Positions 32,381-32,418 of a DNA stretch of 32,418 nucleotides are shown here, one piece after another (position 1 is the stretch's first letter; each line of letters begins with the position of its first letter). The DNA lies in assembly GCA_946183145.1 (NCBI GenBank), contig CAMGZM010000018.1, positions 1 to 32,418 on the forward strand. Reading direction: 5' to 3'. Origin of the DNA: an uncultured Fretibacterium sp. (GTDB lineage Bacteria > Synergistota > Synergistia > Synergistales > Aminobacteriaceae). The translations under genes were made by a program, and so were the position numbers. The notes beneath the pieces were generated by a model. The model worked only from the letters and a program-made list of their open reading frames with translations, was not told the origin of the DNA and ran no database searches.

Positions 32381-32418
32381 TGAGAAATTATAATATCTTG
32401 TAATAATACTATTGAATT

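Larger units (their letters stand above)
19018..32418. mobile_element. left part of a lambda-like tailed prophage, continuing past the window
   Basis: From the endolysin at 19123 onward every recognisable gene is of phage type. The plus-strand block follows the lambda order Nu1-A-W-B-C-D-E-FII-Z-U, with a methyltransferase and a HicBA pair added. The minus-strand block carries tail-tip/fibre genes, XkdX and endolysin. The left boundary must lie between the stop at 19017 and the endolysin stop at 19123; this 105-base stretch holds no gene, and I see no tRNA end or clear direct repeat to mark attL. Integrase, repressor and replication genes are not in the window. Morphogenesis genes are intact in appearance, so the element may be functional. 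Confidence 0.9.

Noticed and set aside
1-32418. CRISPR arrays, tRNA and rRNA genes, IS elements
   Set aside because: I looked for regularly spaced repeats, cloverleaf signatures and transposase motifs and found none.

Overview
The window looks like a chromosome segment of an anaerobic, diderm bacterium, most probably a member of the Synergistota. This is inferred from gene content, not from a marker search. The supporting genes are a secretin with PilO-like and PilP-like partners (outer membrane), a two-subunit glycyl-tRNA synthetase, a superoxide reductase next to a ferritin (anaerobe oxygen defence), and an efp / Asp23-family / nusB cluster.

Positions 1-6289 are on the minus strand. Read in the direction of transcription they run: a flavin reductase-like gene with its own terminator; then PilO-like, PilP/GspC-like and secretin genes (type IV pilus or type II secretion machinery); then efp, an Asp23/Gls24 gene, a small membrane protein, nusB, and a membrane protein of O-antigen ligase/polymerase type. 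The last gene carries an in-frame TAG and ends at the window edge in a 12-base G tract.

Positions 6356-19017 are mostly on the plus strand. They hold a damaged two-piece gene (PUA/EVE-like piece plus PD-(D/E)XK nuclease-like piece) with a 20-bp tandem duplication, threonine ammonia-lyase, an M23 murein hydrolase, glyQ-glyS, a PP-loop ATPase-like gene with a 10-base G tract near its start, radA, a superoxide reductase-ferritin pair and a TIGR02757-family gene. One PilW-like prepilin gene lies on the minus strand, convergent with radA.

Positions from about 19018-19122 to the right end are one side of a lambda-like tailed prophage that continues past the window. A minus-strand block carries tail-tip/fibre genes, XkdX and a GH108 endolysin. 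A divergent plus-strand block starts with an ArpU/RinA-like late regulator and a probable structured small RNA. It then follows the lambda morphogenesis order: Nu1-like small terminase, DNA methyltransferase, GpA-type large terminase, W-like, portal (B), ClpP-type protease (C), decoration protein (D), major capsid (E), FII-like, then a HicB-HicA toxin-antitoxin pair, then Z-like and U-like tail genes. No integrase, repressor, replication gene, tRNA or attachment site is visible, so only the left part of the element is present.

The observations most worth a second look are: the promoter-to-terminator RNA at 23240-23387; the HicBA pair set between the FII-like and Z-like genes; an inverted HNH-nuclease-like fragment between portal and protease; two long G tracts in probable surface-related or accessory genes (possible phase variation); and an EF-P whose loop tip carries arginine in place of the usual modified lysine.
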